A stretch of 64,000 nt of DNA from NCBI RefSeq assembly GCF_000756815.1, contig NZ_CCVW01000001.1:248001-312000 (forward strand). The letters run 5' to 3'. Made by a program: the position numbers and the translations under genes. The notes below the pieces were generated by a model. The model was not told the DNA's origin. It saw only the letters and a program-made list of their open reading frames with translations, and did not search any database. The DNA is from Legionella massiliensis (GTDB taxonomy: Bacteria; Pseudomonadota; Gammaproteobacteria; Legionellales; Legionellaceae). Below are positions 42,078-51,731 of this stretch, piece after piece (the first letter of the stretch is position 1; each line of letters opens with the position of its first letter).

Positions 42078-43892
42078 TCACTCCACCGTGACCGATTTCG
42101 CCAGATTTCGTGGCTGATCAACATCAGTTCCCTTGGCAACAGCAACATGATAGGCCAGCAACTGCAGGGGGATGGTATAAATAATCGGGGCAATCCAATG
42201 ACCACAAGCAGGCACATGGATTAATTGTGCACCGTTATCCGACCAAGCCTGTGAATCATCGACAAAAACGATCAGTTGTCCTTCACGTGCACTTACCTCA
42301 TGCAGGTTTGACTTCAGTTTATCCAGCAGCTCATCGTTAGGCGCAATCGCCACGATAGGCATATTCTTATCAACCAAGGCGAGTGGGCCATGTTTAAGTT
42401 CACCAGCCGGATAAGCTTCCGCATGAATATAGGAAATTTCCTTTAGTTTTAAAGCACCTTCCAGGGCAACAGGATATTGCATACCGCGACCTAAAAAGAG
42501 GGCATGAGCCTTATTAACAAACTTAGCGGCCAGAACTTTGATTTCATCATTCATCGTTAGAACACGCTGGCAACTAGCTGGTAGCTCTTTTAATTCTGTT
42601 AGAACCTTCGTCGCACGCTCATCCTTACCTAAGGCTGCTGCGAGCATGAGGAAGGCCGCAAGTTGGGTGGTAAAGGCCTTTGTCGAAGCCACACCAATTT
42701 CCGTGCCGGCACGAGTTAAAAACACACAGTCTGCTTCGCGGACCAAGGTACTAGTGGCTACATTGCAGATTGCCAAACTTGCCAGATAATTCATGGTCTT
42801 CGCTTTACGCAAAGCGGCAAGGGTATCTGCCGTTTCACCAGACTGCGATACGGTAATAAATAAGGTACCTTCATTGACAACAACATCGCGATAACGATAC
42901 TCACTGGCGATTTCTACAGAGGTAGGTATCGCTGTCAGAGATTCTAGCCAATAACGAGCAACCAAGCCTGCGTGGTAGCTGGTTCCACAAGCGATGATAT
43001 GAATTTGCTTAACTTGGGGGAAGACTGCTGCAGCGCGTTCACCAAAACTAGCTCGCAAGACGTCTAGACTGGCAATTCGTCCCTCTAAGGTATCGGTCAG
43101 AACCTTAGTCTGCTCAAAAATCTCCTTGAGCATAAAATGGCGGTATGGACCTTTGCTAACAGCATGGTTTTCACCATTTAGCGGATGTAATTTACGTTCT
43201 ACAGCGTGCCGGTTAGCGTCAAATAGGTAAATATCTCCTTCACTAAGAAGAACGCTATCACCTTCTTCGAGATAGATAATTGACTGAGCGAAAGAACGTA
43301 AGGCTAGGGCATCAGAGGCTATAAACTGCTCGTCAATTCCTAAGCCAACAACCAAGGGACTACCTTTACGAATAGCAACAACCTCACCTATCCGCTGCTG
43401 GTGGAGCACGCCTAAAGCAAAGGCGCCATGCATTTCTTGCGCAGCGTCCTGGACGGCAACTAGTAGATTTTCATGTTGCTGATAATGGTAATGGATCAAG
43501 TGGGCTGCAACTTCCGTATCAGTATCTGAAGTAAATTGATAACCCAAGTCAATTAATTTGCGCCTTAGAGCATCATGGTTCTCAATAATACCATTATGTA
43601 CCAGAGCAATTTCGCCACGTGACATATGAGGATGAGCATTTTGCTCACAGGGTTTGCCATGCGTTGCCCAGCGAGTGTGCGCAATCCCAACCTGACCTGC
43701 AATAGCTGTTTCTTGCATCGCCTCAGCCAAAGCCTGAACCTTACCCTGTATTCTTACACGCTTTAAACGCCCTGCCTGGTCGATTACTGCTATACCAGCT
43801 GAATCATAGCCGCGGTATTCAAGACGTCTTAATCCCTCCAGTAAAACCTGGGAGATATCACGTCGCGATACAGCTCCGATAATCCCGCACAT
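42078..43892 (-). CDS. glmS: Glutamine-fructose-6-phosphate aminotransferase (isomerising)
   Basis: A 604-residue enzyme: MCGIIGA with the N-terminal nucleophilic cysteine exposed after Met removal, glutaminase motifs GIAHTRWATHGKP and HNGIIENH, then two SIS sugar-isomerase domains (CGTSYHAGLVARYW; FLGRGMQYPVALEGALKLKEISYIHAEAYPAGELKHGPLALV) and the C-terminal QPRNLAKSVTVE. It makes glucosamine-6-phosphate for peptidoglycan and LPS. AAGGAG precedes the ATG. glmU is not adjacent, unlike in E. coli. Length is normal. Confidence 0.96.
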   Translation of the reverse strand: MCGIIGAVSRRDISQVLLEGLRRLEYRGYDSAGIAVIDQAGRLKRVRIQGKVQALAEAMQETAIAGQVGIAHTRWATHGKPCEQNAHPHMSRGEIALVHNGIIENHDALRRKLIDLGYQFTSDTDTEVAAHLIHYHYQQHENLLVAVQDAAQEMHGAFALGVLHQQRIGEVVAIRKGSPLVVGLGIDEQFIASDALALRSFAQSIIYLEEGDSVLLSEGDIYLFDANRHAVERKLHPLNGENHAVSKGPYRHFMLKEIFEQTKVLTDTLEGRIASLDVLRASFGERAAAVFPQVKQIHIIACGTSYHAGLVARYWLESLTAIPTSVEIASEYRYRDVVVNEGTLFITVSQSGETADTLAALRKAKTMNYLASLAICNVATSTLVREADCVFLTRAGTEIGVASTKAFTTQLAAFLMLAAALGKDERATKVLTELKELPASCQRVLTMNDEIKVLAAKFVNKAHALFLGRGMQYPVALEGALKLKEISYIHAEAYPAGELKHGPLALVDKNMPIVAIAPNDELLDKLKSNLHEVSAREGQLIVFVDDSQAWSDNGAQLIHVPACGHWIAPIIYTIPLQLLAYHVAVAKGTDVDQPRNLAKSVTVE

Positions 43893-44064
43893 AATTTACT
43901 CCTTGAGTTATTCTTATCGAGTCTCTTATTCATAGTTTAGGATATAAGAGCTGATTTTCGTAAAAATGGCAAATTATGCCACAAGATTTTGCTGAAAATG
44001 AAATTTTGCCGATTCGCTGAACTTTGTACGGGAATTCGGGGTGATTAAAGAGAAAGAATTCAAA

Positions 44065-44529
44065 TCAATTACGCTTTTTCATCAAACGCTCTTTATCACG
44101 TTGCCAGTCTCTATCCTTAACAGTATCGCGCTTATCATGGGTCTTTTTACCCTTGGCCAGGGCAATTTTTATTTTTACCTTATTGTTTTTCCAATAGAGT
44201 GATAAAGGCACTAAGGTATAGCCTTGGCGTTCGACACTGCCTATCAGTTGATTTAATTCGCGGCGATTTAACAATAACTTACGCGTGCGATTAGCTTCCG
44301 GGAACAGATGGGCTGCCGCCGTTGGCAAAGGTTGAATCTGTGCACCTAATAAAAAGGCTTCACCGTATTTAACGATCACATGCGCATCCGATATATTGAT
44401 TTTACCAGCGCGCAAACTTTTCACTTCCCAACCTTGGAGGACTAAACCGGCCTCAAATTCGTTTTCAATGAAATAGTCAAAATGAGCTTTTCTATTGAGC
44501 GCGATACTAGCGCTGTGTTTGCTGGACAT
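44065..44529 (-). CDS. smpB: SsrA-binding protein SmpB
   Basis: A 154-residue basic protein with the SmpB core: [40 protein letters not shown] at the N-terminus, [15 protein letters not shown] in the middle and the basic tail [26 protein letters not shown]. It brings tmRNA to stalled ribosomes. It is divergent from bcp. No tmRNA gene is in the window. Confidence 0.96.
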   Translation of the reverse strand: MSSKHSASIALNRKAHFDYFIENEFEAGLVLQGWEVKSLRAGKINISDAHVIVKYGEAFLLGAQIQPLPTAAAHLFPEANRTRKLLLNRRELNQLIGSVERQGYTLVPLSLYWKNNKVKIKIALAKGKKTHDKRDTVKDRDWQRDKERLMKKRN

Positions 44530-44641
44530 TAGACCCTGACAATTAGGTTAAAAAAACCTGGATTATACATGAAAGCACAAGCATTGGCGAAACACTCTTT
44601 TTTGCTCTAAGATAACTTTCCTTTTGCTCACAGGAAACCCC

Positions 44642-45109
44642 ATGAAACTCGGCGAAAAACTAAGATCTATGGAATTTAGCGCAACAAATGGTTTGCAATC
44701 TAATCTTGATTCTTATCAGGGAAAATGGCTTGTTCTCTACTTTTACCCCAAAGACTCAACCCCAGGTTGTACCACTGAGGGTCAGGATTTTCGTGATGCT
44801 TATACCAGGATACAAGGGCTCAATGCTGAAGTCTTTGGTATTTCCCGCGACAGCCTGAAATCTCATGAAAACTTTAAGGCTAAACAGCAATTCCCTTTTG
44901 AGCTAATTAGCGACAAGGATGAGCAATTCTGCCAACTCTTCGATGTTATAAAAATGAAGTCTATGTATGGCAAGCAGGTACGCGGTATCGAACGCAGTAC
45001 CTTTATCATCGATCCGCGGGGTGTATTAAAACATGAATGGCGCAAAGTCAGCGTCAAGGATCATGTTGCTGAGGTCATAAAAACCTTGCAAGAACTGCAG
45101 ACGAATTAA
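44642..45109 (+). CDS. bcp: Thiol peroxidase Bcp (peroxiredoxin Q)
   Basis: A 155-residue AhpC/TSA-fold peroxiredoxin. YFYPKDSTPGCTTEGQDFRD holds the peroxidatic cysteine; the resolving cysteine found five residues later in E. coli Bcp (C-x4-C) is replaced, so this version is a 1-Cys type or resolves elsewhere. It reduces peroxides with thioredoxin or similar. The frame opens at a TTG, but AGGAAA before the ATG at 44642 and the usual 155-residue length favour that ATG. Confidence 0.93.
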   Translation: MKLGEKLRSMEFSATNGLQSNLDSYQGKWLVLYFYPKDSTPGCTTEGQDFRDAYTRIQGLNAEVFGISRDSLKSHENFKAKQQFPFELISDKDEQFCQLFDVIKMKSMYGKQVRGIERSTFIIDPRGVLKHEWRKVSVKDHVAEVIKTLQELQTN

Positions 45110-45121
45110 GAAAACTTGACT

Positions 45122-45156
45122 GAGCACCTAAGCCTCAGCACAATGGGTGCTTTTTT
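45122..45156 (+). terminator. Rho-independent terminator after bcp
   Basis: AGCACC and GGTGCT pair across an 18-nt loop and are followed directly by a T-run (TTTTTTA). It lies 13 bp after the bcp stop and before phoH. Confidence 0.7.
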
Positions 45157-45177
45157 AGCGAAGAGGTCGTGCAAGAC

Positions 45178-46581
45178 ATGGATAATGTAAAAGATGAGGT
45201 AAAATTGTTTGTATTGGATACAAATATCATGATGCACGATCCTACTGCAATTTACCGCTTTGAAGAGCATGATATTTATTTACCAATGGTCGTGCTGGAA
45301 GAGTTGGACAGCCATAAGACAGGGATCTCTGAGGTCGCCCGCAACGTCAGACAAACGAACCGGATGTTAGTCGAACTCATGAGCAATGCCAGTCATAAAG
45401 AAGTTGTCGCTGGCTTAGCCATCCCCAGTTTTTTAGCCTCCGATAAGGTAAAGAGTAGCGGGCGATTATTTTTTCAGACTGATGAATTCGAGCTGATTCA
45501 CCCACATTCATTGCCAGGCCATAAGGCGGATAATACCCTCCTATCCACCGCTTTAGGTTTACAAAAGAAATATCCCGGGCGTCAGGTAGTTATTATTTCC
45601 AAAGACATTAATTTACGCATTAAAGCGGGCATCCTCGGTATTCCTGCAGAAGATTATTACAACGACAAGGTCTTGGATGACGTTAACCTTTTGCATAGCG
45701 GCTTACATGTTCTCGAAAACGACTTCTGGGATACTCACGCGAAAGATATAGAAGCCTGGAAAGAAAATGGCAAAACCTATTATCGGATTAAAGGCCCTTT
45801 AACCAGCGGCTGGAATTATAATGACTGTATCAGTACTAGTGATAACCAGTTCCAGGCAATAGTGAAAGAGCTTAACGAGGGCAGTGCTGTCGTACAGCTC
45901 GCTCGTGACTTCACTCAGACAAAACACGCGGTATGGGGAATCAGTGCTCGTAACCGCGAACAAAATTTTGCTTTAAATCTTCTGCTCGATCCTGATATTG
46001 ATTTTGTTACCCTGCAAGGCTCTGCTGGAACAGGGAAAACCCTGTTAACCATTGCTGCGGGCTTAACCCAGGTTCTGGATCAAAATCGTTATACTGAAAT
46101 CCTGATGACTCGAGTAACCATTCCGGTAGGGGAGGATATTGGTTTCCTGCCCGGAACTGAAGAAGAAAAAATGACCCCTTGGATGGGAGCCCTCATGGAT
46201 AACCTCGAGGTACTCCATAGTTCCCAGGAGGGCGGACATTTTGGCCGCGGCGCTACCCAGGATCTTTTACAGAATAAGATTAAAATTCGCTCCCTGAACT
46301 TTATGCGCGGACGTACCTTTTTAAATCGCTTCATTATCATCGATGAAGCGCAAAACCTAACCTCCAAACAAATTAAAACCTTGGTGACCCGTGCTGGTCC
46401 TGGCTCTAAGATCATCTGCTTGGGGGATATTAAACAGATCGATACACCCTATTTAACTGAAACAACCTCAGGTTTAACCTTTGCTGTAGATCGCTTCAAA
46501 CACTGGGAACACAGCGCACATATGACACTGACCCGTGGAGAGCGCTCAAGGCTTGCCTATTATGCGGCCGAACATTTGTAG
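45178..46581 (+). CDS. phoH: PhoH family ATPase with N-terminal PIN domain (PhoH2 type)
   Basis: A 467-residue protein. The first 150 residues are a PIN-type ribonuclease domain (FVLDTNIMMHDP with the first catalytic Asp, VVLEELDSHK, and DNTLLSTALGL). The C-terminal 240 are the PhoH ATPase: GSAGTGKTLLTIAAG (Walker A), RGRTFLNRFIIIDEAQN (Walker B) and GDIKQID. PIN-PhoH proteins are RNA-unwinding nucleases in other bacteria. The ATG at 45178 is used; an in-frame GTG at 45169 is too close to the AAGAGG ribosome site. Confidence 0.92.
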   Translation: MDNVKDEVKLFVLDTNIMMHDPTAIYRFEEHDIYLPMVVLEELDSHKTGISEVARNVRQTNRMLVELMSNASHKEVVAGLAIPSFLASDKVKSSGRLFFQTDEFELIHPHSLPGHKADNTLLSTALGLQKKYPGRQVVIISKDINLRIKAGILGIPAEDYYNDKVLDDVNLLHSGLHVLENDFWDTHAKDIEAWKENGKTYYRIKGPLTSGWNYNDCISTSDNQFQAIVKELNEGSAVVQLARDFTQTKHAVWGISARNREQNFALNLLLDPDIDFVTLQGSAGTGKTLLTIAAGLTQVLDQNRYTEILMTRVTIPVGEDIGFLPGTEEEKMTPWMGALMDNLEVLHSSQEGGHFGRGATQDLLQNKIKIRSLNFMRGRTFLNRFIIIDEAQNLTSKQIKTLVTRAGPGSKIICLGDIKQIDTPYLTETTSGLTFAVDRFKHWEHSAHMTLTRGERSRLAYYAAEHL

Positions 46582-46895
46582 TAAGAATTGGCAATCCCGG
46601 CATTATCAAGCTTGCTGGGCTTATCAGCCCAGCCTACGTTAAGGGGTTTTATAACCGTTCGCGCTGAGGAGTGGTACAAACACAGGTCTTGAAGCGCCAC
46701 AGAGTGCAAGGCTTCGAGACGGCCTAAAGGCCTCCTCAGCCCGAACGGCTTTGACGTACTATCCTTAGCTTAACGCCAGTGCTGCTAAGCCTGAACAGCT
46801 CAAAACATCAAATAATGTTCCAGCAAAGGTGGATGTTTTAAACAAAAACTGTATAATACCTGTCCACTTAATAGGCTTTACAATGAGGATTAACA
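46582..46895. other. Gap with hairpins, a family E repeat and the guaC promoter
   Basis: A 314-bp region without a gene. GCTGGGCT-TATC-AGCCCAGC (46614-46633) is a perfect 8-bp hairpin soon after phoH. CCGTTCGCGCTGAGGAG to CTCCTCAGCCCGAACGG (about 46655-46750) is a palindromic repeat with inner TCTTGAAG/CTTCGAGA, related to 12998-13083. TATAAT at 46852-46857 is a likely -10 box for guaC; its -35 is weak. Confidence 0.65.
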
Positions 46896-47909
46896 ATGAA
46901 TAACCAAGCCATCACTTTTGATGATGTTCTACTGGTTCCCGCTTACAACCATCATGAATCAAGGCGTGTCGTCAATATTGGCATGACTGACCGCCTCGGT
47001 AAGCTGCATCTTGAGTTACCTGTAATGAGTTCCAACATGGATACCATCACAGAAAGCAAGATGGCTAATTTCATGCATTCTAAAGGTGGCATTGGCGTCT
47101 TGCATCGCTTTTTAAGCATTGAAGATAACATCAAGGAATTTAAACACTGTGAAGGTCAGACCTTCGTTTCTGTTGGATGCACTGATAGCGAACTGCAACG
47201 TGCAGAAGCCTTGCGTGATGCAGGGGCTGATTTCTTCTGTGTTGATGTAGCGCATGCCCATGCAAAATACGTAGGCAAAACCTTAAAAAACCTCAGACAA
47301 TTGCTTGGTAGCCGTTGCATTATGGCTGGAAACGTCGCGACCTATGCAGGCGCGGATTATCTGGCTTCCTGTGGCGCCGATATTATCAAAGCAGGTATTG
47401 GCGGTGGTTCTGTTTGCTCTACTCGGATTAAAACAGGCTTTGGTATTCCCATGCTCACCTGTATCCAGGAATGTGCACGAACCGATCGTTCCATTGTTGC
47501 CGATGGTGGAATTCGCACCTCTGGAGACATCGTTAAGGCTCTCGCCTTTGGCGCCGATTTTGTCATGATTGGCGGCATGTTAGCCGGAACAGAACCCACT
47601 CCAGGGAAAGTAATTACCAAAGAAGACGGTAAGCAAGTGAAGCGTTATAGAGGTATGGCTTCTCGCGAAGCACAAGAAGAATTCCTAGGCCAAATGCATG
47701 AATGGAAGACAGCTGAAGGCGTTGCAACAGAAGTAACCTACCGCAATACCCAAGATGCAATCCTCGCTGATATTATCGGCGGCCTTCGCTCTGGCCTGAC
47801 CTACGCGGGTGCAGACACAATTAGCGAACTACAACGCAAACTCGACTATGTTATCGCCACCCCAGCCGGCCGCTTAGAAAGCCTGCCACATAAATTGATG
47901 GAAGACTAA
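46896..47909 (+). CDS. guaC: GMP reductase (IMPDH/GMPR family, no CBS domains)
   Basis: A 337-residue (beta/alpha)8 enzyme. FDDVLLVPAYN starts the family fold; GIGGGSVCSTR has the catalytic cysteine at about residue 174; DGGIRTSGDIVKALAFGADFVMIGGMLAGT binds the phosphate. The lack of CBS domains, the length and the EGVATEV stretch fit GMP reductase, which converts GMP to IMP with NADPH, rather than IMP dehydrogenase. The YRGM loop is IMPDH-like, so an IMPDH activity is not excluded. Confidence 0.83.
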   Translation: MNNQAITFDDVLLVPAYNHHESRRVVNIGMTDRLGKLHLELPVMSSNMDTITESKMANFMHSKGGIGVLHRFLSIEDNIKEFKHCEGQTFVSVGCTDSELQRAEALRDAGADFFCVDVAHAHAKYVGKTLKNLRQLLGSRCIMAGNVATYAGADYLASCGADIIKAGIGGGSVCSTRIKTGFGIPMLTCIQECARTDRSIVADGGIRTSGDIVKALAFGADFVMIGGMLAGTEPTPGKVITKEDGKQVKRYRGMASREAQEEFLGQMHEWKTAEGVATEVTYRNTQDAILADIIGGLRSGLTYAGADTISELQRKLDYVIATPAGRLESLPHKLMED

Positions 47910-47958
47910 ACCTCAGTTTTATCTTACCCCCAAGCACTTGCTTGGGGGATTTTAACCA

Positions 47959-49134
<1,176 letters not shown>

Positions 49135-49203
49135 TGTTTTCACCTACTTAATCAATGCCTATAATCTTAGAATAGCATAGAGCTTATAACACTCTTGGTC
49201 TAT

Positions 49204-50130
49204 ATGCTGTATGTTAACTTTATGGCTATTCTATTGGCTAAGTTTCGTTGTATGCTCAGAGTAACAAATTATCTGGCCCAAGGATTCGTTTTCTTAGTTA
49301 TTTACTTATTTTTTGCAAATTTTTTAACCAGAAGGGGATTAATGAATATTGACGCCTTTCGTTGCATGCGTAGTGGCATCCAACTAAATACCTTGAATCA
49401 GCAAGACGCTCCATTGCTAGCGGCAATTGAACAAAGAAATGGTAAAAAACAACGAGCCTTATTGTTAATACATGGTTTTTCTTCATCACCAGCCGTTTAT
49501 CGCTTATTTCTTCCTATGCTTAGCCAAACCTATGATGCTGTTTTCTGCCCCGTATTAATTGGTCATGCAGAGAGCATTGATTCCTTTGCCAAAGCAACCG
49601 CTGATGCATGGCTCGAACAGGTTGAACAAACCTATCAACATTTGGCAACCCAATATACACGAGTAGAGGTCTTGGGACTCTCTCTCGGCGGACTTTTAGC
49701 CTGTCATTTAAGCCAACGCTTTGACCTGCCTCATCTTTATTTGCTAGCGCCAGCTATTGACCTCCAACTTTCCCTGAATAATTCAATAAAACTTGCAAAA
49801 ACCTTAAACTGGCTTGGTTTTAGAAGGATACGTGCAAAGGCAGGTAATCTGTATACTACTGAACGCTGCGAAATTGCCTATCGGCAATTACCTATAACGA
49901 CTATTATCGAAATGTTAACCCTTGCAAAGCAATTCGAATTTCGCCTTCCCTCATGCCCAACCGACTTATTTCTTGGGCGCTATGATAAGGTCGTTTCCTC
50001 CAAGAGAGTAGCAGACCGTTTTGCTGATCATGATCATATTAATATTCACTGGCTTGCCAACTCAGCCCATGTCTTACCGCTGGATGGTGATGTTGATTAT
50101 ATCCTCGAGTGCATAAAGCAGAAGTTGTAG
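49204..50130 (+). CDS. Alpha/beta hydrolase (carboxylesterase-like)
   Basis: A 308-residue protein with an N-terminal hydrophobic anchor (about residues 26-40, LAQGFVFLVIYLFFANFL) and a hydrolase fold: LLIHGFSSSP (oxyanion region), VLGLSLGGLLA (nucleophile Ser in GLSLGG), LGRYDKVVS (Asp) and NSAHVLPLD (His). It is probably a membrane-anchored carboxylesterase or lipase; the substrate is unknown. The start is uncertain: ATG codons at 49204, 49222 and 49252 lack good ribosome sites. Confidence 0.8.
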   Translation: MLYVNFMAILLAKFRCMLRVTNYLAQGFVFLVIYLFFANFLTRRGLMNIDAFRCMRSGIQLNTLNQQDAPLLAAIEQRNGKKQRALLLIHGFSSSPAVYRLFLPMLSQTYDAVFCPVLIGHAESIDSFAKATADAWLEQVEQTYQHLATQYTRVEVLGLSLGGLLACHLSQRFDLPHLYLLAPAIDLQLSLNNSIKLAKTLNWLGFRRIRAKAGNLYTTERCEIAYRQLPITTIIEMLTLAKQFEFRLPSCPTDLFLGRYDKVVSSKRVADRFADHDHINIHWLANSAHVLPLDGDVDYILECIKQKL

Positions 50131-50148
50131 CCATTCTCCCTTCACTTT

Positions 50149-50313
50149 CGTCATCCTTCGCTACGCTTCCAAAGACGTACGTCATGTCGAACGTAGAGAG
50201 ACATCTCCTGAGTGTAGCACTGTGCTAATCCCGGAGATCCCTCACTATGTTCGGGATGACGACGTCTTTATTGATGTTTGCCCCAAAGGGGCTGGGGTGC
50301 TTAGGATGACGGG
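50149..50313. repeat. Family B repeat block
   Basis: CGTCATCCTTCGCTACG, then CAAAGACGTACGTCATG...CACTGTGCTAATCCCGGAGATCC...GGGATGACG, then GATGTTTGCCCCAAAGGGGCTG and AGGATGACGGGCT. The order matches 36897-37060, so it is a second copy of that composite. Confidence 0.8.
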
Positions 50314-51261
50314 CTAATGTGGTTCTTTGTTATAACGATCATAATCCCTTAAATCATCCCGATTCCAATCGCGCATATCGAGAACTGCACCCTGGTAGGC
50401 CATGAAATCAGCCTTGGTATTCGGAATTTTGTAGTAATAGATATCACTGGCATCGGTTGCTAAAGTATGTTGATGTTTAATTGCTGTTAATTCGGCAACT
50501 GCCTTATCATGCGTTTTTACGAAGGCATTTTTTGCTCTTAGATAACGTCCATTGAAACGCGAATTGCCCCATAATTCAACATCCAGCTTATCAACCACCC
50601 CCGCCAATTGGACATTAACCTTGCCTTTCCCACAGAAGGTTAGCTGCGGTGAGTTGATCCAGTACATGCTGAGCATTCCCTCTCCCTTAAGATCCAACTT
50701 GGAGATGTTTATAACACCAGCTAGCAAAACCTTGGTTTTTCCAGAGATATCGAGCTGCAGGTATTGGCTTTTAACTCCACTCACTTGCACATTACCACCG
50801 CCACTAGCCTTAAGTTTTCGCAAAACAATCGAACCACCTAGCGTGGTTTCTCCTGAGTTATCTATATCAAGATCGAGCAGTCCCGAATGGATATTAGGGC
50901 CTCTAATTGTACCAGTACCATCATAGCTGAAGGCATTAAGGTAGTGGCCGCGAATTTCAACCGTTACAGCCCCATAATGCGGTGCCCCCTTGCTTGCAGA
51001 TACGGTTAGAGTATCTTTATTCACCGCTGTAGTGATCAGAATCAGATCACGGGGATCCCCATGCAGAATAACGGAAGGATGGCGATAACCAGTATGTAAA
51101 CTTACATTAACAGTCCCGCGCACAGCAACCTTATTAAATTCAGGCATAGGGCGACTTTGCACATTACTCTGCTGTCCGGGAGGAAGAGGTTTTGCGTGAT
51201 AGCTTGAACAACCAATAAGTAGCAGTACGACAAAAATCAATGAGAAATACCGCGTTAACAT
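50314..51261 (-). CDS. Lipoprotein with DUF2807 (head-GIN) beta-helix domain
   Basis: A 315-residue protein. The N-terminus is a lipoprotein signal peptide with lipobox LIGC (Cys at about 18). The rest is repeated short beta strands of the DUF2807/GIN type (FNKVAVRGTVNVSLHTGYRHPSVILHGDP; SYDGTGTIRG; LDIDNSGETTLGG; LKASGGGNVQVSG; LDISGKTKVLLAG), predicted as a parallel beta-helix. The C-terminus is charged (DMRDWNRDDLRDYDRYNKEPH). It is likely anchored in the outer membrane facing the periplasm or surface. Function unknown. Confidence 0.85.
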   Translation of the reverse strand: MLTRYFSLIFVVLLLIGCSSYHAKPLPPGQQSNVQSRPMPEFNKVAVRGTVNVSLHTGYRHPSVILHGDPRDLILITTAVNKDTLTVSASKGAPHYGAVTVEIRGHYLNAFSYDGTGTIRGPNIHSGLLDLDIDNSGETTLGGSIVLRKLKASGGGNVQVSGVKSQYLQLDISGKTKVLLAGVINISKLDLKGEGMLSMYWINSPQLTFCGKGKVNVQLAGVVDKLDVELWGNSRFNGRYLRAKNAFVKTHDKAVAELTAIKHQHTLATDASDIYYYKIPNTKADFMAYQGAVLDMRDWNRDDLRDYDRYNKEPH

Positions 51262-51368
51262 AATTCTCGTTCCATATAAACTAATTCCACTACATTAGTG
51301 GAAGTTACTACGATTATCAATTAAAACTCAAGTTATTACTTTAAGCATGAATATCCTCTCAAAGACCT

Positions 51369-51536
51369 ACGTCATCCTGAACGTAGTGCTGTATCTTAGT
51401 CACATCTTAGATGTCTTGGTGAAAAGTCAGATTTGAGTGCAGGTTGAGTGCACAAGAGACTGAACGTAGCGAGGGATCTCTGGGATTAGCACTATGCCAC
51501 ATTCAGGAGATGTCTCTCTACGTTCGACATGACGTA
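51369..51536. repeat. Family B palindrome interrupted by an insertion
   Basis: A family B palindrome (TACGTCATCCTGAACGTAG ... CTACGTTCGACATGACGTA) is split by 73 bp (51387-51459). CTGAACGTAG stands on both sides of the insert (51377-51386 and 51460-51469). The inserted piece carries CTTGGTGAAAAGTCAGATTTGAG, which matches one arm of the hairpin family P at 51588. Confidence 0.75.
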
Positions 51537-51587
51537 CATATTGAAAGGATATTCAGTTGAAATACCGTTCAGGGGGCATATCAGAAT

Positions 51588-51720
51588 CTCGGTGAAAGTT
51601 TGGATTTGAGTGCAGATTTTAAGAAAACGAGATAAAAAAGCGCAGCATACATCAGTATGTGAGCATTTTTTTATCTCGTTTTCTCGAAAGCTGCGCCAAA
51701 TACAGACTTTCGGTGAATAG
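51588..51720. repeat. Hairpin family P, copy 2
   Basis: Outer arms GAAAGTTTGGATTTG / CAAATACAGACTTTC, middle arms AAGAAAACGAGATAAAAAA / TTTTTTTATCTCGTTTTCT and an apical CATAC/GTATG (read on the minus strand CATACTGATGTATG). The minus strand aligns over its full length with copy 3 at 61941. It lies upstream of the end of the flavoprotein gene. Confidence 0.85.
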
Positions 51721-51731
51721 GGGTAGAAAGC

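Noticed and set aside
43893-44064. glmS ribozyme
   Set aside because: The glmS leader is short and shows none of the ribozyme core; the ribozyme is typical of Gram-positive bacteria.
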